From Nostoc sp. UHCC 0702 (GTDB lineage: Bacteria; Cyanobacteriota; Cyanobacteriia; Cyanobacteriales; Nostocaceae), in NCBI GenBank assembly GCA_017164015.1, contig CP071065.1, positions 3,314,501 through 3,378,500 on the forward strand: a stretch of 64,000 bases of DNA, given 5' to 3'. Position 1 is the stretch's first letter. Every line of letters begins with the position of its first letter. The translations under genes and the position numbers were made by a program. The notes beneath the pieces are model-generated. The model was not told the DNA's origin. It searched no databases and saw only the letters and a list, made by a program, of their open reading frames with translations. Positions 54,625-62,618 of the stretch are shown here, one piece after another.

Positions 54625-57387
54625 TTAGGAATTAGTATTAGAAACTATCTGCTCGATTAAAGCTTGATTTTCCAAGCTCTCTGCTTGCTTGAGATATTCG
54701 ATCGCGATTTGTCCAGCAGCAGGTTGGTCTTTGCTAATAGCAACTAGCAACTCTACAGTCTGACAAAGCTGAATTTTTTCTAACTGCTTATTGGTAATCA
54801 TTGGCAGAGTCATAGCAGCAACCACAAGCCCAATCATTGGTGGGACAGTAGGAATCCACCAGCCGTTTAAAAAGGCAAGGTAGGCAATTGCGATCATTTC
54901 TCCACAGGCGATGGTGACAGCGGCGATTACTGCTCTATGTGACTTGACTCGCCAACTTAAGGCTGCTCCCACCCCTGACCACAGCAAAATCCACAGCCAC
55001 TCGAATTCTTCAGACCAAACTCGTAGTGTAGAATGCCCTTCCAAGGCAGCATTTAAAATCTGACTGGTGATGTTTGCATGGATGGTTACACCTGCCATTT
55101 GTTGGGGAGGGCCAAAAATGCGGTTGCTGTAGGGTGTTTGAAACATATCGTTGACGCTTTCAGCAGTTGAACCAATCAAGACAATGCGATCGCGCAACTT
55201 TTCTGTTGGGATCTTTTTGCCTAACAAATCTGCAATGGAAAAGTTCTCAAATTGTGCTTTAGTGCCTTGAAAGTTAAGCAAAATTTGATAGCCGCCTGTA
55301 TCAGCCCGCACATAGCCCCCGTCATTGGTTTGAAAGGGAACAAATACTGCTTTCCCCAACTGGATGTAATTGGCATTGTTTGGCAGGGATTTCGGGGTAA
55401 TATTAGCAGTTTCTAGGTACTGTAGCGCCAGTCGCAAGCCGAGATTCAGACGTAATTCGCCGTTTGCCAGTCGAATTGAAAGCAAGGCGCGACGAATTTT
55501 GCCATCGCCATCTAGAATCTGATCGGCAAGGCCTACTTGACCCTTTTGAGCTAAAACTGGCGGTGCATAAACTTGGCTACCCACTGCCTTTTCAATGCCA
55601 ATCAAATTGGGAGTGGTGTTAAACTGTTTGACTAATTCCTGATAACCTGGTTCTACAGGCATATCTCGATACAAATCTAGCCCAATTGCTTTCGGTTTGT
55701 AGCTTTTTAAAGCTTGGATGGTTCGAGCCAACACTCGATCTGACAGTGGATACTGACCAATTTTTTGAATATCTGACTCATCAATTGTAATAATTGTAAT
55801 TCTCTGGTCAATTTTTGCTGGGGGACGTGCCTGAAATAAGCTATCTAATATTGCCCACTCCATACCTTGTAGTAGTCCACTAAAACGCATCAGCAGCACT
55901 AAACTGGTAACTCCCCCAGCAAGGCTGGCAATCCAGCCTTTGCCCAAACGTAATTTTTGAGCGTTGCGTTTAGCAGTTTTGCGTGCGTCTGCCAAGATTT
56001 GATTTGCTTGTTTAGCAGCATAAATGGCAAATTCTGCTTTTTCGCGTTCAATTTGTCTTGCTTGTTTTTCTGCTACTAAATCAAGTTCAATTTGCAGTTT
56101 TGCTAGTTCCTGACTAGCAGCTAAAAATCGGTAATCTGAGTCACTAAGTCTTTTATTTTTTGACCAATCCAGTGCAGACTGCAATCTTTTCCCCGTCAGC
56201 AGTTGTGACTGATCTTGCTCTTTTGAGTCTATCCAAGCATTCAAGCGTTGCGCGTAGGGGCGGAGATTATCAATTTGTTTGGCAACCCATTCTGAGTTAA
56301 AGACAGCTTGGTAAATTGGATTTTTTAGTTTTAAATATCCTTGTTGATTGACCACCAAACCTGACAGCAGTAGTTCAATTTGCTCTCGGCTGTCATCAGT
56401 TGCCACTTCCACCCCAGCCAGAACTTGCTGATATATTCCTAAGATGCGTCCTGCAATTGCCTCGTTACTCAGCAGGCGATCGCGAATCGTCCGCAAATGC
56501 TCCGGCTCGTCCTGAGATGCCCATTTTTCAATGATGCAAGTCTTCACAATACTTTCTATCCAAAATGCCTCAGTGCCGGGAGGAATTGTTAATTGTTTAC
56601 TGACTGTATTTTGACTATAACTAACTACTAAATGACAAAGTTTTTGTGTCAGAAATGGCTGTCCTCCTGTCCATACTAAAATTTCTTTAATAATTGCCTG
56701 AGTATTACTTTCTTCAAATGTTAAACCCTTAGCTAATGGTTGCACCTCATCTATGGTAAAACCATGCAGTTCTATTGCTTTACCGATATTAAACGGGGTG
56801 CGCTGAGGATTTTGAATTAACTCCGATGGTGTTGTCACTCCAAAAAGCACAAATGTAATGCGCTTATATTCTGGATCAATTGCTCTTTGGTTATAGCAGA
56901 ATCGAATTAAAGCAAAAAAATCATCAACTGGGAAATCTAAGCTTTTAATACTATCAACTTCATCAATGAATATAAAAATCTTTTGATCGGGGAATTGGCT
57001 CAGCAGTACTTGGTAAATAAACTTATTTAGTCTTTGGGGTAAAGGAATATCTTCTTGCTCTTGCCACCAGGCTTTTAAGTTCAGCTTTCCTAATAACTTG
57101 AAACCTAGCCATAACTCACCAATTACTCCCTTGTACCACTGCTGTGGGGTAATATTTTCACAGCCAATATTACTCATATCCACAGTTGTGCATTTAAACC
57201 CTTCTTGTTGTAGACGGTGCCGAGTCCTGACTAGCAGCGAAGACTTACCCATTTGCCGCGAGTTGAGAACATAACAAAATTCACCAGCTTGCAAGGCTTC
57301 ATATAGTTGCGCGTCAGCCTGTCGTTCTACATAGCTAGGAGCATCAATAGTTAAACTACCACCAACTTGATATTTATATTGAATCAT
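54625..57387 (-). CDS. AAA-like (STAND-related) ATPase fused to a CHASE2 sensor
   Basis: 920 aa. Residues 1-420 are the same ATPase plus winged-helix unit as the protein at 51267: YKYQVGGSLTIDAPSYVERQADAQLYEAL, Walker [12 protein letters not shown], Walker [23 protein letters not shown] helical linker rich in Glu/Lys/Ala (about 430-475) leads to a membrane helix (about 480-500, ASLAGGVTSLVLLMRFSGLL). Then an extracellular CHASE2 domain (about 505-765: ILDSLFQARPP...ITIITIDESDIQKIGQYPLSDRVLARTIQ; DRIVLIGSTAESVNDMFQTP), and two to three C-terminal membrane helices (WLWILLWSGVGAALSW; AVIAAVTIACGEMIAIAYLAF; VPPMIGLVVAAMTLPM). Suggests a receptor that couples an outside signal to a cytosolic NTPase. 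Confidence 0.92.
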   Translation of the reverse strand: MIQYKYQVGGSLTIDAPSYVERQADAQLYEALQAGEFCYVLNSRQMGKSSLLVRTRHRLQQEGFKCTTVDMSNIGCENITPQQWYKGVIGELWLGFKLLGKLNLKAWWQEQEDIPLPQRLNKFIYQVLLSQFPDQKIFIFIDEVDSIKSLDFPVDDFFALIRFCYNQRAIDPEYKRITFVLFGVTTPSELIQNPQRTPFNIGKAIELHGFTIDEVQPLAKGLTFEESNTQAIIKEILVWTGGQPFLTQKLCHLVVSYSQNTVSKQLTIPPGTEAFWIESIVKTCIIEKWASQDEPEHLRTIRDRLLSNEAIAGRILGIYQQVLAGVEVATDDSREQIELLLSGLVVNQQGYLKLKNPIYQAVFNSEWVAKQIDNLRPYAQRLNAWIDSKEQDQSQLLTGKRLQSALDWSKNKRLSDSDYRFLAASQELAKLQIELDLVAEKQARQIEREKAEFAIYAAKQANQILADARKTAKRNAQKLRLGKGWIASLAGGVTSLVLLMRFSGLLQGMEWAILDSLFQARPPAKIDQRITIITIDESDIQKIGQYPLSDRVLARTIQALKSYKPKAIGLDLYRDMPVEPGYQELVKQFNTTPNLIGIEKAVGSQVYAPPVLAQKGQVGLADQILDGDGKIRRALLSIRLANGELRLNLGLRLALQYLETANITPKSLPNNANYIQLGKAVFVPFQTNDGGYVRADTGGYQILLNFQGTKAQFENFSIADLLGKKIPTEKLRDRIVLIGSTAESVNDMFQTPYSNRIFGPPQQMAGVTIHANITSQILNAALEGHSTLRVWSEEFEWLWILLWSGVGAALSWRVKSHRAVIAAVTIACGEMIAIAYLAFLNGWWIPTVPPMIGLVVAAMTLPMITNKQLEKIQLCQTVELLVAISKDQPAAGQIAIEYLKQAESLENQALIEQIVSNTNS

Positions 57388-58046
57388 TTGACTATTTAGA
57401 TATACAGTAAAATGTCCACATTTGGTATTAATTTGTATAAATACTTATGGGTTAAAGATTATACTAATTATCTTACCGCAGTTACTACCTATTTTGCCAA
57501 GTCAATTCGTACCAAGTATTAAATATGAGTTTGGGTAAATAAATTTCGGTGTACAGTGTGATTATATGGAAACAACTACCCTACGAATTCTCCGAAAGAG
57601 GATGTCGAAATGATTATGCTTTACAGCTGCTTGGGCCAGGAAATGAAACTTTTCGATACTAATTGCTCAAACGCAGTACTAACTACATAGGAACTCTCGA
57701 AGGTAGTTGACCACAGATTGATAACACTCATCAGTCAAAATGATTATCTATGGAAACTTGATGTGAAAAAGCTTATAGATATTTATACTATTTTCTTACT
57801 TTTCTTACTTTTCTTACCTGTGAATAAAGAATTATTATTAACCCTACTTTTATGACATTTATTTTATTTATTGATTTGCAAGTGAATCGCTACGTTGTCA
57901 AGTCGAAATTTAAAAAATCAGCCTTTTAGCACTTGCTTTTGTTCAGAATTTATTTTAAATAAATAAAAGGTTGCACAATTTGAAAAACAGTCTTCTGCAA
58001 TTTTTGTAAACAATTTTGCACAGACACATTAATCAAAGGAGAAACA
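57388..58046. other. Intergenic region upstream of the lectin gene
   Basis: 659 bases, divergent promoters. Shows three direct TTTTCTTAC repeats at about 57793-57819. No gene seen. A good ribosome-binding site (AAAGGAG) precedes 58047. Confidence 0.5.
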
Positions 58047-58445
58047 ATGGCTCAATGGGAAGCTTGTCATAAATGTTTTAAGTTTCAAACTGGCAACACT
58101 AAAGCTTGGACAGAAAATGCTGGTTGTAACCTAAGCCTTGCCAGTGGCGAGCGAGTCTACAAACAGCGCATTACCTTCCCTGAAGAATTTACCGAGTCTG
58201 TCCCGACAGTAACCGTTTCACTAGCCGGCGAGTATGGGGTTAATCAGCGTATAAAACCTCAAGTTAACAACGTTGATAGCAGTGGGTTTGATTTAGAATA
58301 CGTTACGAGTACTGATACCAAAGTATGTGGGGTCTTCGTTTCGTGGATAGCTATCGAGCGTACCAGCTTATCTAACAAGAATGTTGTTTTGAACTCTATT
58401 GATCAAGTATATATGTACGTACCTTCCTGGCATGATAACAACTAA
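58047..58445 (+). CDS. H-type lectin domain protein
   Basis: 132 aa. After a short Cys-containing start (AQWEACHKCFKFQTGNTKAWTENAG) comes an H-type lectin fold: VYKQRITFPEEFTESVPTVTVSLAGEYGVNQRIKPQVNNVDSSGFDLEYVTSTDTKVCGVFVSWIAIE, with the PTV-V-L, R-I/V-N-V and SWIAI(E) hallmarks. H-type lectins (snail agglutinin, discoidins) bind N-acetylgalactosamine-like sugars as trimers/hexamers. No signal peptide, so either cytosolic or released by lysis or another route. Strong AAAGGAG 8 bases before the ATG. Single gene. Confidence 0.88.
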   Translation: MAQWEACHKCFKFQTGNTKAWTENAGCNLSLASGERVYKQRITFPEEFTESVPTVTVSLAGEYGVNQRIKPQVNNVDSSGFDLEYVTSTDTKVCGVFVSWIAIERTSLSNKNVVLNSIDQVYMYVPSWHDNN

Positions 58446-58481
58446 GGAGAGTGGGGAATGGGGAGTAGGGAGTAGGGAGGA

Positions 58482-58520
58482 GCCACTGCGGTCTTGGAGT
58501 CTCCCCAAGACCGCAGTGGC
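58482..58520. repeat. 16-base perfect inverted repeat after the lectin gene
   Basis: GCCACTGCGGTCTTGG and its exact complement flank a 7-base loop (AGTCTCC). It directly abuts the MITE copy starting at 58521. It may terminate the lectin transcript or be a separate palindromic repeat used as an insertion target. Confidence 0.85.
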
Positions 58521-58757
58521 GTTAGAGGATGTCTCTTAAGTATTGGGAGAATATAATTCGCTACTACACAAACTCTCGTCCGCCTACCCTACCCTGCGGG
58601 AACGGCGAAGCCGAACGCGGAAAACGCGAAAAAATAAGGATTTTTAACCCACGTACTGCTTCGCAGAACCCGAAGGGTAGGTGGGTTTTGTATGTTTAGC
58701 CGCGACTAGAAGTCGCTAGGGAAAGTAATAAATTAGACTTAAGAGACATCCTCTTAG
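58521..58757. mobile_element. MITE-like repeat, copy 2 (family with GAGG(A/T)TGT ends)
   Basis: 237 bases with about 20-base terminal inverted repeats: TTAGAGGATGTCTCTTAAGT at the left and ACTTAAGAGACATCCTCTTAG at the right. Internally GAGAATATAATTCGCTACTACACA matches the copy at 8181 (GCGAATATAATTCGCTACTACACA), as does the ACCCACG...GGTGGGTTT hairpin. Non-coding. Confidence 0.85.
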
Positions 58758-59006
58758 TGAGAATGCTTTATCGAGTCAAGAGCTAGGTATCAGGCTTGAT
58801 ATTAAATATTCTCAGTTTTCTATTGGTTTCAACTTGCTGAGTGCCGAGTGCTGTAGATGCTTCTTTTCTGACTTAATTTCACTAGCCATTATCAACTGGG
58901 TACACCAGGACAAATAAAAATATTCCTCCCCCTGCACCCCTGCACCCCTGCCCAATTGGGTCACTCGCGCTTTAAACTAATTATTGACCTCACCGCTTGA
59001 CTGTCC
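58758..59006. other. Spacer before hisD
   Basis: No gene. Contains a short CCCCTGCA-type repeat (58930-58952) and probably the hisD promoter. Confidence 0.4.
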
Positions 59007-60287
59007 ATGCAACTACTTCAAACTACCGACAAAGACTTTTCTGTCAGATTCAAAACCCTTGTTAGCGATCGCCGGGAAGCTACAGTTGATGTGAGTGGGA
59101 CAGTACGCGAAATTCTCGCTGATGTCAAGGTGCGTGGTGATGTCGCAGTCAAGGAGTATACTAGCCGTTTTGACCACTACAATCCTGAGTCTTTGCATCT
59201 GAGTGCAAGCTTGATTGCCGAACAAGCAGCACAATGTCCTGCCGATGTCAAGGCAGCCCTAGAACTAGCTGCCCAAAGAATTACAGCTTTTCATCAAAAA
59301 CAACTACCACAAGATATTGGCTATACCGATGCAGTCGGGGTGAAACTGGGATTAAATTGGGTAGCCTTATCTCAAGTGGGAATTTATGTACCTGGAGGAC
59401 GGGCCAGTTATCCTAGTTCTTTGTTGATGAACGCCCTACCTGCCAAAATTGCAGATGTAGAACGCATTGTGATGACAGTACCAATGCCTGGTGGTGAACT
59501 TAATCCCGTGGTGCTGGCTGCTGCCCAAATTGCTGGTGTGACGGAAATTTATAGCATTGGAGGGGCGCAAGCGATCGCTGCATTAGCCTATGGTACAGAA
59601 ACCATTGCCCCTGTAGATAAAATTGTTGGCCCTGGTAATGCTTATGTTGCAGAAGCCAAACGTCAAGTATTTGGCACAGTTGGCATTGATAGCATCGCCG
59701 GGCCTTCAGAAATTCTGGTGGTAGCCGACAGCCAGAATAACCCAGACTGGATAGCTTGGGATTTGCTATCGCAAGCAGAACACGATCCTAGCGCCCAATC
59801 AATTTTGATTACTGATTCGGAAATTTTCGCCCAGCAGGTGATAGCAGCAGTCGAGCAAATTCTCACTACTCTACCCACCAAACAAGTCGCGGCTGCCAGT
59901 TGGCAAAACCATGCAGCCGTGATTATAGTCAATAATTTAGCACAAAGTATACCACTGCTCAATCAACTAGCTCCAGAACATGTGGAATTGTGCGTAGATA
60001 ACCCACAACTGCTTGCCAATCAAATTAAGTGTGCTGGTAGTGTGTTTCTAGGACGCCATACCCCAGAAGCCATCGGCGATTATTTAGGAGGCCCCAACCA
60101 TGTGCTACCTACAGCCCGTTCTGCCCGCTTTGCCTCTGGCTTGAGTGTCTACGATTTTCTCAAGCGGATAACTTATTTAGAATGCAATCAACAAGCATTG
60201 CAGACAATAGGTCAAGCAGCCGTGACGCTAGCACAAGCAGAAGGTTTGCCTGCCCATGCAGGTAGTGTATCTGTGCGTTTGCAATAA
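59007..60287 (+). CDS. hisD: Histidinol dehydrogenase HisD
   Basis: Oxidises L-histidinol to histidine in two NAD-dependent, Zn-dependent steps, the end of histidine synthesis. 426 aa, family length. Motifs: WVALSQVGIYVPGGRASYPSSLLMNALPAKIADV, YSIGGAQAIAALAYGTETIAPVDKIVGPGNAYVAEAKRQVFGTVGIDSIAGPSEILVVAD (the PROSITE-type region), LSQAEHDPSAQ, LAPEHVELCVDNP (Glu-His pair of catalysis), IGDYLGGPNHVLPT and HAGSVSVRLQ at the end. Intact; alone on its strand, far from hisB. Confidence 0.98.
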   Translation: MQLLQTTDKDFSVRFKTLVSDRREATVDVSGTVREILADVKVRGDVAVKEYTSRFDHYNPESLHLSASLIAEQAAQCPADVKAALELAAQRITAFHQKQLPQDIGYTDAVGVKLGLNWVALSQVGIYVPGGRASYPSSLLMNALPAKIADVERIVMTVPMPGGELNPVVLAAAQIAGVTEIYSIGGAQAIAALAYGTETIAPVDKIVGPGNAYVAEAKRQVFGTVGIDSIAGPSEILVVADSQNNPDWIAWDLLSQAEHDPSAQSILITDSEIFAQQVIAAVEQILTTLPTKQVAAASWQNHAAVIIVNNLAQSIPLLNQLAPEHVELCVDNPQLLANQIKCAGSVFLGRHTPEAIGDYLGGPNHVLPTARSARFASGLSVYDFLKRITYLECNQQALQTIGQAAVTLAQAEGLPAHAGSVSVRLQ

Positions 60288-60335
60288 GTGTTAAGGGGAA
60301 AGGGAAGGTTAAAGCCAAGACGACGACAAGTAATT

Positions 60336-60780
60336 GACACTCCCCTGCCTAAAGGCGAGGGGATTCTTGGTTCAACGAGTCCACTTAAACTAGATCCCTT
60401 GCAGTATCTAGCTCAGAGGTGGTTCTCTCCCCAAGCTTTAACTTTCCGAGGCAAGAGCGGTAGTTGGATATTCCAAAATTTGTTTGATTTAAATTCTGAT
60501 CGTCTAGTCCCCATCAAGATTTTACCTATTCCTGGGCAGGAAACTAGAACTATGGAATAGAACCCTATATCTTCAATTGTCTTCGCGTAGCGTCTCCCCT
60601 TGGGAGAAGGTGCAGATTGCCGTTAGGCAGTTAGGTTTTTATACAGGTTGATTACCGTTCCTGTTGTACTTAATTCTACATTCAATTGACTCAGGCGTAA
60701 ACACCTTCAGTACGGTTTTCATCCCTTGCCTAAAGTATGGAATACGGCGCTGTGCGCCTCTTCCTCAAGGGTTTTCAACC
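60336..60780 (+). ncRNA. Structured IS200/IS605 omega-RNA-like (HEARO-like) element without a nuclease gene
   Basis: About 445 bases directly after hisD, no credible protein. On the plus strand it opens with a hairpin CCCCTGCCTAAAGGCGAGGGG (60342-60362) and closes with a nested stem: CCCTTG (60723-60728) pairing with CAAGGG (60766-60771) around a GGCGC-TGT-GCGCC hairpin (60746-60758). Between are several further short stems. Size and the compact hairpins at both ends resemble the RNAs that accompany iscB or tnpB genes, but no such gene is adjacent. A TCTCCC/GGGAGA palindromic module (60585-60607) seems inserted in one loop. Strand and class are inferred from visual resemblance only. Confidence 0.35.
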
Positions 60781-60861
60781 AGTCTTTCTTATAAAAGCTG
60801 AAGATTCCAACAAACAATTACTTCCCCTTCCCCTTTGCCTAATTAATTTCGGAGTTGGGTG

Positions 60862-61059
60862 ATGGTTATTGAAATTGGGCGATCGCTTTATCAATCATGG
60901 GCGTTTGAAGTCGATTTTGATGAAGGGGAAACTGGTATTGATATGCTTGATTGTGTTACTGCTTGGATTGCAGGACACAACCCTAAGATTTTAAATACTC
61001 CTGAGCCTGTATACCTACAAGTTCAGGGAACAGATATCTTAATTCTGGTTAAGCAATAG
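60862..61059 (+). CDS. Small conserved-looking hypothetical protein
   Basis: 65 aa from the ATG (MVIEIGRSLYQSWAFEVDFDEGETGIDMLDCVTAWIAGHNPKILNTPEPVYLQVQGTDILILVKQ) with GGAG 7 bases upstream; a GTG one codon earlier is possible. Mixed strand/helix composition, no signal peptide, no known motif. The good ribosome-binding site and protein-like composition support a real gene; function not recognised. Confidence 0.6.
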   Translation: MVIEIGRSLYQSWAFEVDFDEGETGIDMLDCVTAWIAGHNPKILNTPEPVYLQVQGTDILILVKQ

Positions 61060-61295
61060 CAGGCTAGTAAATAAATTATTTTGGTTGAAGTTGCTGACTG
61101 ATGTCATCAGTCATTAGACATAATTATATCTGCAAATTAATTCATTTAGAAAGAAATTAACAACAATTATATCTTTAGCTAGATGTTTATGGTATTTGTG
61201 GCGTGTTGTATTGGAGCCATATTACAAGAGCGAGTAACAGACGACAAACAAGTTTCCTCACTCATCACATTAATTAAACACAGGAGGAATTAACT
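61060..61295. other. Spacer upstream of the glycosyltransferase gene
   Basis: No gene. Contains AGGAGG at 61282-61287, the ribosome-binding site that decides the TTG start at 61296. Confidence 0.5.
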
Positions 61296-62579
61296 TTGAT
61301 TACTCAAGCAAAAAATTCTGAACAAAAACAATTAGATAAACTTGAAGTTTCAGAAATTCCAGAAAATCAATTGAGTTTACAACTGGCAAGCCTCAACAAT
61401 GAATTAACTTTTGATGGACACAATTTAAAAATAGCAGAAATAGCAGCACCTTGGTTTTCTGTGCCCCCAAGAGATTATGGTGGAACAGAAGCGGTTATCA
61501 GTAATTTAACTGAAGAGTTAGTCAAGCAAGGACATAATGTCACTCTTTTTGCATCAGGAGATTCCCAGACAAGTGGAGAACTGAAATCTTATATAGAAAC
61601 TTCACTTAGTATGCAAAAAATTCCTTGGAATAACTATCTTGAAGCTGAATATCACATGATTAATAGCTTTAGAGAGATAGCGCACAATCCACACAAATAT
61701 GATGTTATACATACCCATCTTTCCTCTGCATCAGATCTAATCATCTTTAAACTTGCATCTCAGATCCCAGTGCCGCATATATGCACTATACACAGTAATT
61801 TTCCTTTTGATAGAAGAGAAAATCATCTAGGTGATGGAGATAAATACTATTTCAATTGGGCTAAGGATACTCCCCTAATTGCTATCAGTAATAGAGCCAA
61901 AGAAAACATGATGCTAGATTCCCAACTACCTTTAAGTCTTATCGGAGTTATCCCTCATGGTTTATCAGATAGTCAATTTATACAAGGAGAGATTTTACCA
62001 AGCAAAAATCTGGTTTGGATTGGTAGAATCGTTAGAGAGAAAGGAACTAAATATGCAATAGAGGCAGCGATTAAAGCAAAAAGAAAAATTATCATTGCCG
62101 GAATAATAGATACTTATTTACCTGATCATACCAATTATTTCTATCAAGAAGTTCTGCCATTAATAGAAGAAAATCCAGATTATGCCGAATATATAGGGCC
62201 TGTCAGTACTGAAGAAAAACTAGAGTTGTTAAAAAGTTCATACTGCTTTTTAAATCCTATACAATGGGAAGAGCCGTTTGGATTGGTGATGATTGAAGCT
62301 ATGGCTTGCGGCTGTCCTGTTATTTCTTTTAATAGAGGAGCAGCTAAAGAGTTAATTAAGCCAGGGCTAAATGGAGATTTTGCAGCATCCCTTGATGAAA
62401 TGGCAGCAAAAATTGAATTAGTAGGAGATAATATTGACCGAGAACAGATGGTTAGAGATACCTGGAATAACTACTCTGTTAAAACAATGGCAAAGCGTTA
62501 TGTCATGAAATACAAAGAAGTTATCAATTCTTATAAAAAGCTTGGTTATCCACAAAGCATTCATGCCAATTCACCCTAA
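61296..62579 (+). CDS. GT-B fold glycosyltransferase (family 4-like)
   Basis: 427 aa, TTG start supported by AGGAGG 8 bases upstream. The N-terminal Rossmann half opens after about 40 residues with LKIAEIAAPWFSVPPRDYGGTEAVISNLTEELVKQGHNVTLFASGDSQT; the acceptor half shows DVIHTHLSSASDLIIFKLA; the donor half has LVWIGRIVREKGTKYAIEAAIKAKRKIIIAG and the EX7E motif EEPFGLVMIEAMACGCPVISFNRGAAKELI. A retaining transferase using a nucleotide sugar, acceptor unknown. Convergent with a flavin-dependent halogenase, so glycosylation of a secondary metabolite is one possibility. Confidence 0.93.
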   Translation: MITQAKNSEQKQLDKLEVSEIPENQLSLQLASLNNELTFDGHNLKIAEIAAPWFSVPPRDYGGTEAVISNLTEELVKQGHNVTLFASGDSQTSGELKSYIETSLSMQKIPWNNYLEAEYHMINSFREIAHNPHKYDVIHTHLSSASDLIIFKLASQIPVPHICTIHSNFPFDRRENHLGDGDKYYFNWAKDTPLIAISNRAKENMMLDSQLPLSLIGVIPHGLSDSQFIQGEILPSKNLVWIGRIVREKGTKYAIEAAIKAKRKIIIAGIIDTYLPDHTNYFYQEVLPLIEENPDYAEYIGPVSTEEKLELLKSSYCFLNPIQWEEPFGLVMIEAMACGCPVISFNRGAAKELIKPGLNGDFAASLDEMAAKIELVGDNIDREQMVRDTWNNYSVKTMAKRYVMKYKEVINSYKKLGYPQSIHANSP

Positions 62580-62585
62580 CACCTT

Positions 62586-62618
62586 CAGATTCCCAACTTA
62601 TTCAAGAAGTCGGGAATC
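62586..62618. terminator. Bidirectional hairpin between glycosyltransferase and halogenase genes
   Basis: GATTCCCAACTT...AAGTCGGGAATC forms a stem with one bulge, placed between two convergent stop codons. It resembles the GATCCCCGACTT hairpin after coaT (21816), so it belongs to a dispersed palindrome family. Confidence 0.6.

Noticed and set aside
60288..60560. Open frame of 90 codons right after hisD
   Set aside because: It reads through the hairpin that opens the structured RNA-like element, has no ribosome-binding site and no protein-like pattern.
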